DNA of 64,000 nucleotides from an uncultured Pelagibacteraceae bacterium (GCA_902634325.1 CACPJP010000003.1:1-64000); one strand, 5' to 3'; shown: positions 26,400 through 36,519, counted from the stretch's first letter. Made by a program: numbers and translations. Notes: generated from the letters alone by a model not told the origin.

Positions 26400-27600
26400 A
26401 ACTAAAAAAAAAACTAAAAAAAAAACTAAAATTGTTCTAGCTTATTCCGGGGGGCTGGATACTTCTATTATTCTGAAATGGCTTCAAGAAAATTATTATT
26501 CTGAAGTAATTGCTTACACTGCAGACATTGGACAAGAAATAAATAAAAGTAAAATTATTAAAAACGCAAAAAGATTAGGAGTTAAAAATATTATTATTGA
26601 AGATTTAAAAAATACCTTCGTTAAAGATTATGTTTATCCTATGATCAGAGGACACGCTTTATATGAGGGAACTTACCTGTTAGGCACTTCCATAGCTAGA
26701 CCTTTAATTGCGAAAAGACAAATTGCTATTGCAAAAAAATTTAAAGCATTTGCGGTTTCTCATGGTTCAACGGGCAAAGGAAATGATCAAGTTAGATTTG
26801 AACTTGGATATTATTATTTTGGACCAAAAATAAAAGTCATTGCTCCATGGAGAATTTGGAAATTAAAATCAAGAACTGATTTAATTAGATACGCAAAAAA
26901 AAACAAAATACCAATACCTAAGGATAAGAAAGGTGCACCACCTTTTTCAGTAGATGATAATCTTTACCATACTTCAACCGAAGGAAAAGTACTAGAAGAT
27001 CCAAAAAAACAAGCTCCGGAATATATTTATCAAAGAACTGTATCGCCAGAAAAAGCTCCGAACAAACCATCCTATATAACTATAGGGTTTAAAAAGGGAG
27101 ATCCTATTTCGGTAAATAATAAAAAGCTACCGCCAGCAAAACTTCTTCAAAAATTAAATATGGTAGCTGGAAAAAACGGAATTGGAAGAATTGATCTAGT
27201 TGAAAATAGATTTATTGGAATAAAATCTAGAGGCGTTTATGAAACTCCAGGCGGAACTCTCTTAATGATTGCTCATAGAGCGATGGAATCGGTCACGTTA
27301 GATAAAAAAACCATGCATCAAAAAGATGAAATAATGCCAAAATATGCAGAACTTATTTACAATGGTTTTTGGTATTCAAAAGCTAGATTTAAGTTACAAA
27401 AAATTGTTGATCTTAAAAAAAATCAAGTCAACGGTTTAGTTAAGCTTAAACTGTATAAAGGAAATGTTACAATTTTATCAAGACAAAGTAAAAGTAAAGC
27501 TTATTCTGTAAAAAAAGTTTCTTTTGAAGAAAATAAATCTTTTAAAAAATCAAAAATTGAGAGATTTATATCAAGTGCGTCAAGAAGGCTTAGAGCTTAA
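26392..27600 (+). CDS. argG: Argininosuccinate synthase
   Basis: ArgG ligates citrulline and aspartate with ATP in arginine synthesis. The ATP-binding motif [13 protein letters not shown] is near the N-terminus; other marks are [15 protein letters not shown] and [12 protein letters not shown]. The ORF track starts at a TTG (26377), but the GTG at 26392 gives a protein of 402 residues beginning [19 protein letters not shown], closer to the usual length. An unusual run of AAACTAAAAA repeats encodes this Lys/Thr-rich start. It overlaps the IalB-like gene by 8 bases. Confidence 0.95.
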   Translation: MPKTKKKTKKKTKIVLAYSGGLDTSIILKWLQENYYSEVIAYTADIGQEINKSKIIKNAKRLGVKNIIIEDLKNTFVKDYVYPMIRGHALYEGTYLLGTSIARPLIAKRQIAIAKKFKAFAVSHGSTGKGNDQVRFELGYYYFGPKIKVIAPWRIWKLKSRTDLIRYAKKNKIPIPKDKKGAPPFSVDDNLYHTSTEGKVLEDPKKQAPEYIYQRTVSPEKAPNKPSYITIGFKKGDPISVNNKKLPPAKLLQKLNMVAGKNGIGRIDLVENRFIGIKSRGVYETPGGTLLMIAHRAMESVTLDKKTMHQKDEIMPKYAELIYNGFWYSKARFKLQKIVDLKKNQVNGLVKLKLYKGNVTILSRQSKSKAYSVKKVSFEENKSFKKSKIERFISSASRRLRA

Positions 27601-27606
27601 AAAAAA

Positions 27607-27645
27607 TTATCCTATATATAAAATTCGAAAATATTAATAGGATAA
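27607..27645 (+). promoter_or_regulatory. Hairpin covering the ribosome site of the next gene
   Basis: TTATCCTAT (27607-27615) and ATAGGATAA (27637-27645) form a 9-bp stem. The Shine-Dalgarno-like AGGA of the 77-residue gene (ATG at 27648) lies in the 3' arm. No T run follows, so it is not a standard terminator. It may restrict translation, for example in a temperature- or partner-dependent way. Confidence 0.4.
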
Positions 27646-27647
27646 AA

Positions 27648-27881
27648 ATGTTTAGACTAATAGTAATATATGAAATCGTATTTATACTCTTTTGGAATTT
27701 ATTGTATCAATCTAGCTCAGGAATAGAAAACTGGTTTCAAGAAAAATTTTTATCTGCCATTTTTAGTGTCCTATCTACAATGGCTCTAGGATTTAGCATT
27801 GCATACGTAGTTTATATAACTTTAAAAATATCTGGAATTTCAGCTAAATTAAAAAAAATTAAAGATCCTAGAAAAACATAA
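27648..27881 (+). CDS. Small membrane protein, unknown
   Basis: The 77-residue protein has two predicted helices (about 3-20 and 36-60) and a basic tail SAKLKKIKDPRKT. I do not recognise the family. It starts 47 bases after argG behind an SD-covering hairpin and is followed 5 bases later by the DUF5872-like gene, so those two probably share a message. Confidence 0.6.
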   Translation: MFRLIVIYEIVFILFWNLLYQSSSGIENWFQEKFLSAIFSVLSTMALGFSIAYVVYITLKISGISAKLKKIKDPRKT

Positions 27882-27886
27882 AGATC

Positions 27887-28315
27887 ATGAAAAAAAATTT
27901 AACACAAAAACAAGTTAATCTAATAGCTTGGATTAAACAGAAATGGAAAACAAAGTCAGGTAAAAAATCTTCAGTTACTGGAGAAAGATATTTGCCAGAA
28001 AAAGCAATTAAAGTTTTATCAAATCGAGATTACAAAATCACAACAAAAACTAAACGAAGAACTTCAAAAAGAGGAAAACAATTTTCTAAACAACCTAAAT
28101 ATATTGTGGAACAAGTGAGAAAATATAGAAAGGAATGGAAATATAAAGCCTCATCAAAAAAAACAGTTAATTATACAAAACCCTATTTAAGACAAAAACT
28201 ATTTTTACAAATTAAAGCTACAAAAACCCATGGTACAAAAGCAGGCCAATGGTCAGCTAGAAAAGCTCAGTTGCTAGCAAAAAAATATAAGCAAATGGGT
28301 GGGGATTATTATTAA
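27887..28315 (+). CDS. DUF5872-like basic protein
   Basis: The 142-residue protein is extremely Lys/Arg-rich. Its C-terminus GTKAGQWSARKAQLLAKKYKQMGGDYY matches a short domain I know from phage, algal-virus and bacterial proteins (DUF5872). The N-terminal half, with TGERYLPEKAIKVLS, is also seen with that domain. No function is established; nucleic-acid contact is a guess from charge. It converges with and overlaps folD by 4 bases. Confidence 0.6.
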   Translation: MKKNLTQKQVNLIAWIKQKWKTKSGKKSSVTGERYLPEKAIKVLSNRDYKITTKTKRRTSKRGKQFSKQPKYIVEQVRKYRKEWKYKASSKKTVNYTKPYLRQKLFLQIKATKTHGTKAGQWSARKAQLLAKKYKQMGGDYY

Positions 28316-29151
28316 TTTAATTTTTTAAAACACTCGACAGTATTACTAAGTAAGCAAGCGATCGTCATAGGTCCTACTCCGCCAGGAACTGGGGTTACTG
28401 CTTTTGCCACTTTTAAAACTTGATCAAAATCAACATCACCTACTATGCCTGAGTCAGTTTTATTAATTCCAACATCAATAACTATAGCACCTTTTTTTAC
28501 CCAATCTCCTTTAACTAACTTAGGTATTCCTACTGCTGCAATAATTATATCCGCTCTAAGACATTCTGCTTTTAGATCTTTTGTTTTTGAATGGGTAACA
28601 GTGACAGTACAATTTTCTTTTAAAAGTAATTGAGTCATTGGTTTTCCATTCAAGTTTGACCGCCCAATCACTACAGCATGTTTTCCGCTTAAATTTTTTT
28701 CAGCTTTTTTAAGCAATAAACTACATCCAAGAGGTGTGCAGGGAATGCTACTGTCATAACCCGATGATAAATTTCCAACATTCATCGGGTGAAATCCATC
28801 TACATCTTTACCAGGCAGTATGGTTTCAATAACTTTTCTTTTGTCTATATGCTTTGGCAAAGGTAGTTGAACTAAAATACCTGAAATTTTTTTATCTTCA
28901 TTCAGTTCATTAATTTTATTTAAAACAACCTTTTCTTCTACGTCCGCAGGATATCTAATGACCTCAGAATTCATTCCAACTTCTTTGGCAAATTTTTCTT
29001 TATTTTTTACATAAATTTTACTTGCGGGATCTTCTCCAACTAAAATAACGGTTAATCCCGGAACAGCATTATGAGTAGACTTAAGTTCTGCTACTCTCTT
29101 TTTTAATTCTTGTCTCAGTTCTGCAGCTGTTTTTTTTCCATCAATAATCAT
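28312..29151 (-). CDS. folD: Bifunctional methylenetetrahydrofolate dehydrogenase/cyclohydrolase
   Basis: FolD interconverts methylene-, methenyl- and formyl-tetrahydrofolate with NADP. Markers are VGEDPASKIYVKNKEKFA with the catalytic Lys, VQLPLPKHID, VDGFHPMNVG, VIGRSNLNGKP for NADP binding, and PVPGGVGPMTIA. Length 279 is typical. It starts 2 bases after the YggT gene on the minus strand and ends a hemC-hemD-mscS-yggT-folD run. Confidence 0.97.
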   Translation of the reverse strand: MIIDGKKTAAELRQELKKRVAELKSTHNAVPGLTVILVGEDPASKIYVKNKEKFAKEVGMNSEVIRYPADVEEKVVLNKINELNEDKKISGILVQLPLPKHIDKRKVIETILPGKDVDGFHPMNVGNLSSGYDSSIPCTPLGCSLLLKKAEKNLSGKHAVVIGRSNLNGKPMTQLLLKENCTVTVTHSKTKDLKAECLRADIIIAAVGIPKLVKGDWVKKGAIVIDVGINKTDSGIVGDVDFDQVLKVAKAVTPVPGGVGPMTIACLLSNTVECFKKLN

Positions 29152-29153
29152 AT

Positions 29154-29444
29154 TCAGAACATCGCAGGTGCAAGAAATTCAAAAATTAAATTTCTTACAA
29201 ACATTAAAAGTAAAATAAGAACTACCGGAGAAATATCTATGCTGCCCAGATTAGGTAAAAAATTTCTTATGGGTCTTAAAAGTGGATCAGTCATTTTATA
29301 ACTTATATCCAGCAAAGAATAAACTAAACGATTTGAAGTATTTAAAACATTAAAAGCTATCAACCAACTAAGTAAAGCATTAATAATTAAAACCCAAATA
29401 TAAATAGTCACAACACTATCAATTAAAATTAAAATAGATTTCAT
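29154..29444 (-). CDS. YggT family membrane protein
   Basis: The 96-residue protein has two membrane helices around LINALLSWLIAF and a second hydrophobic stretch near the C-terminus. Between them is the family segment YKMTDPLLRPIRNFLPNLGSIDISP. YggT proteins are implicated in osmotic or envelope functions. It overlaps the MscS gene by one base and precedes folD by 2 bases. Confidence 0.92.
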   Translation of the reverse strand: MKSILILIDSVVTIYIWVLIINALLSWLIAFNVLNTSNRLVYSLLDISYKMTDPLLRPIRNFLPNLGSIDISPVVLILLLMFVRNLIFEFLAPAMF

Positions 29445-30529
29445 TATTTTTTCTCCACGTAAATTGATTGACTTGGAAATGCAAAAGAAGCGTTATTTTT
29501 TTCTACAATTTGTTTAATTTCTATTGCTAACCTCTCTTTAACTGCAAGCCATTCATCCCAATCATCTGTAACTGTAAAACATCTTATATACATATCTATA
29601 GAACTATCTGAAAACTTATCAATCCTAACAGCGTGACCCAGACTAGTTTTAAAATCCTTATGAGTGGTAACATATTTTTCTATTTCGTCTCTAATTTTTT
29701 TAAGTTGCTCAATGGTTGTATTGTATTGCAAAGTAATAACCCAACTAATTATCCAGTTGGTTGTTTGGCTTATATTAATTACAGCATTTTCTGCAAATTG
29801 AAAGTTTGGGATTATAGCTATTGATTTATCAAATTTTCTAACAACCGTTGATCTAAATCCTATACCTTCAACAATGCCTTCGATGATATTCTCAACAATA
29901 ATCCAATCTCCAACTTTAAATCTTTTTTCTACTAATACCAAAATTCCTGATATTAAATTTTTAAATAAATCTTGGGCTCCTAATGCTACTGCAACACCAA
30001 ACAAACCTAATCCAGCGATTATTGGTCCTATCTTGATCCCCCAAAGTTCCAGAACTGCTGCTGCACCAAGAATTAAAATTAGAATTTTAATTGCTTTGAT
30101 AATCCAATTCAACAAATCTTTTGATAAAAGATCTCCTATTGATTTTATTAGAACGGAAAGAGGTCCAATTATTTGATGTATTGACCAGAAAATTAAAATT
30201 GTAATTAAAGTTCTGTTGGCATTATCAATAAAATTTTCAGTACTATCTCCAAGAGATACATAGCTAGTAGCTATAAAAAAACCTATAACAATTGGAAAAA
30301 ATTTTGTTGGGCCCTTTAATGACTCAACTAAAGAATTATCAAAACGATTTGTGGTTTTGGAAACATACTTTTCAAGACGTTTTATAATAAATTTTGCAAA
30401 TAGGCCTCTTAGCAAAAGAAAAGCAAAAAATATTAGAAGAGCAATGATAATCTCAGAAATATTAATTCCTGATATTCCATTTTTCCAAACCTCAACAAAC
30501 AAACTTATAAATTGTTCTATTTTATCCAT
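29444..30529 (-). CDS. MscS-family mechanosensitive channel
   Basis: The 361-residue protein has about five membrane helices. The pore-lining helix and the start of the beta domain are seen in GLGLFGVAVALGAQDLFKNLISGILVLVE, with VGDWI and GIVEGIGFRSTVVR. The C-terminal alpha/beta cage follows. It would release ions under osmotic downshift. It overlaps hemD by 8 bases and YggT by one. Confidence 0.93.
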   Translation of the reverse strand: MDKIEQFISLFVEVWKNGISGINISEIIIALLIFFAFLLLRGLFAKFIIKRLEKYVSKTTNRFDNSLVESLKGPTKFFPIVIGFFIATSYVSLGDSTENFIDNANRTLITILIFWSIHQIIGPLSVLIKSIGDLLSKDLLNWIIKAIKILILILGAAAVLELWGIKIGPIIAGLGLFGVAVALGAQDLFKNLISGILVLVEKRFKVGDWIIVENIIEGIVEGIGFRSTVVRKFDKSIAIIPNFQFAENAVINISQTTNWIISWVITLQYNTTIEQLKKIRDEIEKYVTTHKDFKTSLGHAVRIDKFSDSSIDMYIRCFTVTDDWDEWLAVKERLAIEIKQIVEKNNASFAFPSQSIYVEKK

Positions 30530-31226
30530 TTTTAATTTGATCTATTTTTATCAATTCCTCGCCAGGATTAAAAATTTCAGTTTTCTTCCAACCTTTTAAT
30601 TTTAAAAACTCTTCAATTTTTTTACTTATACACATAACTATGCAGTGTGTCATCAATTCAGCAAGAGAGTATTTTCTAACTATCTCATCAAAACTTTCGG
30701 CGCTTCTTTTAGAGTAAATAAGCGCAATATTTGCTGGATATTTTTTTATTAAGTCCATATTTTCTTTGTTGAGGTCTGTAATCTTGGTAGAAGTGTAGTT
30801 TATAATTTTACTTATTTTAAAACCCTCTTCTGTAAGCTCCTTGTCTAATTCGTAGGAAATAATATCTCCACATAAATAAGCTAAATTTTTAATATTTTTT
30901 TCTGAATTTATAATTATATTTTTAAGAGCATTCACTGTACCAGACGCGGCAACAGTATTGTTAAAACCTTTGAGCCTTAAGGATCTTTCTGTAAGATTCC
31001 CAACACAAAAACATTTTATGTTTTTGTCATCATTTTTTAATTTTAAAAACCTGACTGCATTTGCACTGGTAAATATTAATCCGTTATAATCTTTTGTATT
31101 TATTGGTTCCATGTTTGCAGAAGCAATACTTAAAGTTGGTATATGAATTACTTTGTGTCCTGATGAAAAAAAATTCATCATAAGATCCTCGGAATCTATT
31201 AATGGCCTAGTAAAAATTATATTCAT
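30522..31226 (-). CDS. hemD: Uroporphyrinogen-III synthase
   Basis: HemD closes the linear tetrapyrrole to uroporphyrinogen III. This family is poorly conserved; the 234-residue size, the two-lobed pattern with GLIFTSANAVRFL and ALIYSKRSAESF, and direct overlap with hemC support the call. The start overlaps the hemC stop by 4 bases. It is followed by mscS with an 8-base overlap. Confidence 0.87.
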   Translation of the reverse strand: MNIIFTRPLIDSEDLMMNFFSSGHKVIHIPTLSIASANMEPINTKDYNGLIFTSANAVRFLKLKNDDKNIKCFCVGNLTERSLRLKGFNNTVAASGTVNALKNIIINSEKNIKNLAYLCGDIISYELDKELTEEGFKISKIINYTSTKITDLNKENMDLIKKYPANIALIYSKRSAESFDEIVRKYSLAELMTHCIVMCISKKIEEFLKLKGWKKTEIFNPGEELIKIDQIKNG

Positions 31227-32143
31227 CTTTTTTTAGTAAAACTATTTCCAGACTTTTTTAAAATTTCTTCACCCGCTAATTTTCCAAGTAACTGTGATTG
31301 ATTTGATTTACCTAATTTCATAACATTAAAAACTTTCTGCCCATCATCAGAGAAGAGCTGTGCATTAAGTTCTATGCTATCTTTTTTTAAAATTGCAGAG
31401 CAGCCTACTGCAGTATCACAATCTCCGCCCAAAGTTTTTAAAAAACTCCTTTCAGCCAAAGCACATATTTCTGTTTCATTGTGGTTAATTTTTTTTAAAA
31501 TTTTCTTAGTATATTGATCATCCTCTCTGCACTGAACAGCAATTACTCCTTGCCCAGCTGTCGGGATAAAGTCTTTTATTGAAAATGTTTCTTTTACATA
31601 TTTTTCTAGATTCAACATTTTTAAACCCGCCAAAGCCAATATCGCGCCATCAAATTCTCCTGCTTCAACTTTTTTTATTCTTGTATCTACATTGCCTCTA
31701 ATATTCTCAACTTTAATATTTTTGTTAAACAACTTTAATTGAAGCTCTCTCCTTCTTGAACTTGAACCAATTTTCCCATTATCTAATTTTGATAATTTTT
31801 CAAATTTTTTGGAAACAAAAGACTCTCTTGGATCATTCCTTTCTATATAAGCCTGAATGATGAGCCCTTTTGTTTCGATAGAGTCCATATCTTTTAAAGA
31901 ATGAACAGCAATATCAATTTCTCTTTTGATCAACTTATCTTCAATTTCTTTACAAAATAAATTTTTTCCTCCAATTTCAGATATTTTTTTATTCTGAAAT
32001 AAATCTCCTGAAGTTTTAATAGTTTCTATTGTTATTTTTTTACCTGCTGCTAGGTCAATATTCGATATTAAATCTTTAACTTTGTTGGCATAAGCCAGTG
32101 AAAGTTTGCTACCTCTTGAGCCTATAGTTATTTTATTATTCAT
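31223..32143 (-). CDS. hemC: Hydroxymethylbilane synthase (porphobilinogen deaminase)
   Basis: HemC joins four porphobilinogens on a dipyrromethane cofactor. The cofactor cysteine is C242 in LGGDCDTAVGC. Other marks are IGSRGSKLSLAYA, KEIEDKLIKREIDIAVHSLKD and IRGNVDTRI. Length 306 is normal. It is divergent from tsaD with a 38-base gap, so the two share a compact promoter region. Confidence 0.97.
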   Translation of the reverse strand: MNNKITIGSRGSKLSLAYANKVKDLISNIDLAAGKKITIETIKTSGDLFQNKKISEIGGKNLFCKEIEDKLIKREIDIAVHSLKDMDSIETKGLIIQAYIERNDPRESFVSKKFEKLSKLDNGKIGSSSRRRELQLKLFNKNIKVENIRGNVDTRIKKVEAGEFDGAILALAGLKMLNLEKYVKETFSIKDFIPTAGQGVIAVQCREDDQYTKKILKKINHNETEICALAERSFLKTLGGDCDTAVGCSAILKKDSIELNAQLFSDDGQKVFNVMKLGKSNQSQLLGKLAGEEILKKSGNSFTKKR

Positions 32144-32181
32144 TTATCTATAAAGATATATATTTTATAATATCTAATTTA

Positions 32182-33258
32182 ATGAAAAAAAAACTTACTT
32201 TTTTAGGAATTGAAACTAGCTGTGACGAAACAGCTGCATCAGTAGTACAGGAAAATGGAGATAGTGTTGCAAAAGTTTTGTCTAATGTAGTTTCCAGTCA
32301 AATCAAAGAGCATGAAAAATTTGGGGGTGTGGTCCCGGAAATTGCAGCCAGAGCACATGTTGAAAATATTGATTTTATTATTCAACAAGCCTTGGATAAG
32401 AGCAAAAAAAAGATTGAAGATATAGATGGCATAGCCGCAACAGCAGGACCAGGATTAATTGTGTGTTTAAATGTTGGCTATAATATTGGAAAAAGTTTGG
32501 CAGCTTTTAGTGAAAAACCTTTTTTATCAATAAATCATCTTGAGGGACATGCGTTAAGCCCTGGTATAGAAAACAAAATGTCTTTTCCATATTTATTGTT
32601 ATTAGTTTCTGGCGGACATTCTCAATATTTAATAGTCAAAGACGTAAATAATTATAAACAAATAGGAACAACGATTGATGATGCTGTTGGGGAAGCTTTT
32701 GACAAAACTGCAAAAGTTTTAGGTTTAGGTTATCCAGGAGGACCACAAATTGAAAAATTTGCAAAATTAGGGGATAAAGATACTTATAACTTGCCTGAAC
32801 CAATTATAAATAGAGCGGGATGTAATCTTTCTCTTGCTGGACTCAAAACTGCTGTTCTTAGAAAATCTAAAGAACTTACTTCAGACAATGAAAGATATAA
32901 TTTGGCCGCTTCTTTTCAGGAAACAATAAACAAAATTCTATCAAAAAAAACTAAGGTGGCTATGGAAAAATTTAGAATGGAAATATCAGACGGTTCTTTA
33001 AGACCATTTGTTGTTGCAGGAGGGGTTGCTGCAAATGAAACTATAAGAAAAAATTTAAGAGAATTATCCAAAAAAATGGATTTCAATCCTATTTTCCCTT
33101 CAAAAGAATTTTGTGGCGACAATGCTGCTATGATTGCTTGGGCAGGCATTCAAAGATATAACAAAAAACTTTTTAGTGTTAAAAACGAAAACGTTCGATC
33201 TAGGTGGCCGCTAGATGATAATGCTCCTTTTTTAAAAGGACCAGGTTTAAAATTATAA
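32182..33258 (+). CDS. tsaD: tRNA N6-adenosine threonylcarbamoyltransferase TsaD
   Basis: TsaD transfers threonylcarbamoyl to A37 of ANN-decoding tRNAs. The metal-binding pair H119 and H123 sits in NHLEGHALSP; ETSCDETAAS opens the ASKHA fold, and VSGGHSQYL, GGVAANETIR and CGDNAAMIAWAG are present. Length 358 is normal. The EVE gene starts immediately at the next base. Confidence 0.97.
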   Translation: MKKKLTFLGIETSCDETAASVVQENGDSVAKVLSNVVSSQIKEHEKFGGVVPEIAARAHVENIDFIIQQALDKSKKKIEDIDGIAATAGPGLIVCLNVGYNIGKSLAAFSEKPFLSINHLEGHALSPGIENKMSFPYLLLLVSGGHSQYLIVKDVNNYKQIGTTIDDAVGEAFDKTAKVLGLGYPGGPQIEKFAKLGDKDTYNLPEPIINRAGCNLSLAGLKTAVLRKSKELTSDNERYNLAASFQETINKILSKKTKVAMEKFRMEISDGSLRPFVVAGGVAANETIRKNLRELSKKMDFNPIFPSKEFCGDNAAMIAWAGIQRYNKKLFSVKNENVRSRWPLDDNAPFLKGPGLKL

Positions 33259-33678
33259 ATGAAATATTGGTTACTTAAAACCGAACCGGATGAATGGTCT
33301 TGGAAAGATCAGGTTAAGAAAAGCGAAAGGGGAGTTGTTTGGGATGGTGTAAGAAATTTTCAAGCAAGAAATAATCTGAAGGGAATGGATATTAATGATC
33401 TGTGTTTTTTTTATCATACAGGAAAAGAAAAAAAAATTGTTGGGGTTGTTAAAGTCATTAAAAAATATTTCGATGACAAAAGTGATAAAACAGGAAACTT
33501 TGGGTCCATAATGGTTCGATCTTACAAAAAATTTGAGCTACCAGTTACGTTGAAAGATATTAAAAAGCATAGGTTTTTAATGCATCTATCCCTTGTTAAA
33601 CAATCAAGATTATCTGTTATGAACATCGATTCAAAAAGCTGGAAAATTATATGTAAGATGGGTAAAATAAATCTCTGA
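33259..33678 (+). CDS. EVE domain-containing protein
   Basis: The 139-residue protein is a single EVE (PUA-like) domain: [13 protein letters not shown] at the start, [30 protein letters not shown] and the C-terminal [16 protein letters not shown] domains bind modified bases in DNA or RNA. The start codon follows the tsaD stop with no gap, so it is co-translated with a tRNA-modification enzyme; tsaD-EVE adjacency is common in alphaproteobacteria. Confidence 0.9.
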   Translation: MKYWLLKTEPDEWSWKDQVKKSERGVVWDGVRNFQARNNLKGMDINDLCFFYHTGKEKKIVGVVKVIKKYFDDKSDKTGNFGSIMVRSYKKFELPVTLKDIKKHRFLMHLSLVKQSRLSVMNIDSKSWKIICKMGKINL

Positions 33679-33697
33679 ATTTACAATTGGATTAGTC

Positions 33698-35764
33698 ATG
33701 GCTAAAAGAAAGAAAAAGAAAAGAAAAAAGAAGACAAAAAAGAGAAATAAGAAAAAAAGAAGAAAATCACGAAAAAAAATTAAAGTAGTAAAAAAGAAGA
33801 AATCATCTAAAGAAACTGTAGACTCTGATGGTAACTCTGTCTTTAAAGTTTCGGAAGCTTGGGCAAAACAAGCCTACGTAAATAAAGCTCAATACGAAAA
33901 AAAATATAAATTATCTCTTAGAGATAATGAGGGTTTTTGGAAAAGAGAGGGAAAAAGAATAACTTGGATAAAACCTTACACAAAAGTAAAAGACGTTAAG
34001 TACAGCAAGCAGGAAGTAAACATAAAATGGTATTATGATGGAACTTTAAATGCTTCTGCAAACTGTATAGACAGGCATTTAGAAAAAAAAGGTAACAAAA
34101 CTGCAATTATTTGGGTAGGAGATGATCCAAGTGACTCCAAAAAAATAACATATAAAGAACTTCACAAAAATGTTTGTAAAGCAGCTAATGGTTTAAGAAG
34201 TATTGGTATTCAAAAGGGCGACAGAGTAACTATTTATTTAACAATGATTCCAGAGTTAGCATATATAATGTTAGCTTGTGCTAGAATTGGAGCAGTACAT
34301 TCCATAATATTTGGGGGTTTTTCTCCTGACTCAATTGCAACAAGAATAAATGACTGTGAATCAGATTATGTTGTTACAGCTGATGAAGGAGTTCGTGGCG
34401 GTAAAATAATACCTCTTAAAAAAATCGCTGATGAGGCCATGATGCAGTGTCCTAATGTAAAGAAATGTATTGTTGTTAAAAGAACTGGAAATCAGGTAGA
34501 TTGGAACAGTGAACGAGATGTGTCTTACGAAGAAATAACATCAAAAATTTCTGATAAGTGTCCTCCTGAGGAAATGAATGCGGAAGATCCCCTTTTCATT
34601 CTTTATACATCTGGTTCAACTGGAAAACCTAAAGGAGTTTTACATACAACTGGTGGCTACATGGTTTATGCATCAATGACTCACCAATATATTTTTGATT
34701 ACAAAAATAGGGACGTTTATTGGTGTACTGCTGATATTGGGTGGGTTACGGGTCATAGCTACATAATTTATGGTCCCTTATCAAATGGAGCTACAACAAT
34801 AATGTTCGAAGGCGTACCAAATTACCCGGATAGTTCCAGATGGTGGCAGATAGTCGATAAGTATAAAGTTAATATTTTTTATACAGCTCCTACAGCAATA
34901 AGGGCATTAATGCGAGAAGGTGATGCTCCTGTTAAAAAAACTAGCCGTAAATCACTCAAACTTTTAGGCACAGTAGGCGAACCAATAAATCCTGAAGCTT
35001 GGATGTGGTACTACAAAACCGTAGGGGAAAAGAAATGTCCCATAGTAGATACTTGGTGGCAAACAGAAACGGGCGGTATTTTAATTTCACCACAACCTGG
35101 AGCTATAAATTTAAAACCTGGCTCTGCCACAAAGCCATTTTATGGAATCAGACCTGTAATCGTTGATGAGTCTGGAAGAATATTAAAAGGTGCCTGCAAA
35201 GGAAGATTATGCATGGCGCAATCTTGGCCTGGCCAAATGAGAACCGTTTATGGAGATCATCAAAGATTTATAGATACTTATTTTTCACAATTTGATGGAA
35301 AATATTTTACAGGAGACGGATGTAAACGAGACAAAGATGGATACTACTGGATTACCGGTAGAGTAGACGATGTTATTATTGTATCAGGACACAATTTAGG
35401 AACAGCAGAAATTGAAAGTGCTTTTGTAGCTCATACAAAAGTTGCGGAAGCTGCTGTAGTTGGTTTTCCTCATGAGATCAAAGGTAATGGACTCTACTGC
35501 TATGTCACCTTGAATGCTGGAGAAAATCCTAGCGGAGATTTAGAAAGAGAACTTAAACTTTGGGTCAGAAAACAAATCGGTCCAATAGCAACACCAGACC
35601 ATGTACAATTTTCATCTGGTTTACCAAAAACTAGATCTGGAAAAATTATGAGGCGTATTTTAAGAAAAATTGCTGCTAATGAACATCACAATTTAGGTGA
35701 TACCACAACCTTAGCAGATCCTTCCGTTGTGGATTCATTGGTAGAAAACAGAAAAATTAAATAG
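33698..35764 (+). CDS. acs: Acetyl-CoA synthetase with basic N-terminal extension
   Basis: Acs activates acetate to acetyl-CoA via acetyl-adenylate. The core has [41 protein letters not shown] and the acetylatable lysine motif [10 protein letters not shown] near the C-terminus. At 688 residues it is about 35-40 longer than usual. The extra part is a basic tail (28 Lys/Arg among the first 38 residues) with no in-frame ATG after it, so it seems genuinely translated. The symporter genes downstream suggest an acetate uptake and activation module. Confidence 0.96.
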   Translation: MAKRKKKKRKKKTKKRNKKKRRKSRKKIKVVKKKKSSKETVDSDGNSVFKVSEAWAKQAYVNKAQYEKKYKLSLRDNEGFWKREGKRITWIKPYTKVKDVKYSKQEVNIKWYYDGTLNASANCIDRHLEKKGNKTAIIWVGDDPSDSKKITYKELHKNVCKAANGLRSIGIQKGDRVTIYLTMIPELAYIMLACARIGAVHSIIFGGFSPDSIATRINDCESDYVVTADEGVRGGKIIPLKKIADEAMMQCPNVKKCIVVKRTGNQVDWNSERDVSYEEITSKISDKCPPEEMNAEDPLFILYTSGSTGKPKGVLHTTGGYMVYASMTHQYIFDYKNRDVYWCTADIGWVTGHSYIIYGPLSNGATTIMFEGVPNYPDSSRWWQIVDKYKVNIFYTAPTAIRALMREGDAPVKKTSRKSLKLLGTVGEPINPEAWMWYYKTVGEKKCPIVDTWWQTETGGILISPQPGAINLKPGSATKPFYGIRPVIVDESGRILKGACKGRLCMAQSWPGQMRTVYGDHQRFIDTYFSQFDGKYFTGDGCKRDKDGYYWITGRVDDVIIVSGHNLGTAEIESAFVAHTKVAEAAVVGFPHEIKGNGLYCYVTLNAGENPSGDLERELKLWVRKQIGPIATPDHVQFSSGLPKTRSGKIMRRILRKIAANEHHNLGDTTTLADPSVVDSLVENRKIK

Positions 35765-35766
35765 TT

Positions 35767-36378
35767 TTATTTCAAGTTAAATCTACTTGTTAATCTTTTA
35801 AAATCATCTTGTACATTATTCCATTTTAACAACATTGAATTAAGTACAATTTTTTTATCTAATTTTTTTAATTCATCTGCAATAGGTGACCAATGATAAA
35901 GCTCATTACTACTGTACTCAAAGGGTTTTAAACTACAATGGTTCATCCAATTTATTTGTTGGTACCTTGAATTAAACTCTTTTGTTGCCCTTTCGTATGC
36001 TTCTGAATGCATCCCATTGGCTTTTTCTGTATTTAAAATTTCAAAAAAAACTTTGTTTGCTTCTTCTGTTTTGGAAAAATTTCTTTCTTTATATAAAAAA
36101 GAAAAACAAAAAAATGTACAATCAACTAAAGAAGCCGAATATACATACCATTTAGCGATATTGATTGAATTTAAAAAATCTTTATCTTCAAACATCAATA
36201 CATGCTTTGCTCCCATTCTTGTTTTTAAATATCCATACAAGGTCATTTGACTGACAAGGGAAGATTGTTCTTGAATAAAATTTTTGACCTGTCCCAAGGA
36301 CTTTATTTGACGATATTTTGCAAACATCCTTTTTAGAGGAAACAGGTATTTTTGTATATCTTTAAGATTCAATTTCAC
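35767..36378 (-). CDS. Conserved hypothetical protein
   Basis: The 203-residue soluble protein starts at a GTG; the Met at residue 18 is an alternative start. It looks mostly helical, with aromatic clusters such as AKWYVYSASLVDCTFFCFSFLY and YQQINWMNHC. I see no catalytic motif and do not recognise a named family. It converges with acs (2-base gap) and is divergent from the symporter pair. Confidence 0.55.
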   Translation of the reverse strand: MKLNLKDIQKYLFPLKRMFAKYRQIKSLGQVKNFIQEQSSLVSQMTLYGYLKTRMGAKHVLMFEDKDFLNSINIAKWYVYSASLVDCTFFCFSFLYKERNFSKTEEANKVFFEILNTEKANGMHSEAYERATKEFNSRYQQINWMNHCSLKPFEYSSNELYHWSPIADELKKLDKKIVLNSMLLKWNNVQDDFKRLTSRFNLK

Positions 36379-36519
36379 GTTGTATTGCTAAAACTATCAA
36401 ACTATTTTCCTTATTAAAAGGGTATCATATTAGGCCTTTATTGGGTTTTTTAACTTTTAATTGATGCTGTATTGGATATGCTCCCGCCATTAACTCTTAA
36501 TAAACAAGGGAGGAAAGAC

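Noticed and set aside
26397-26433. A-rich repeats at the argG start as a tandem-repeat element
   Set aside because: They are in-frame Lys/Thr codons of argG and most likely simple low-complexity coding sequence.
27887-28315. Prophage remnant, because of the virus-associated DUF5872-like domain
   Set aside because: No integrase, structural phage genes or attachment repeats are nearby, and the flanking genes are core metabolism.
36472-36519. Upstream start of the DUF4212 protein in the ORF track
   Set aside because: The strong GGGAGGA site and family alignment place the start at 36520.
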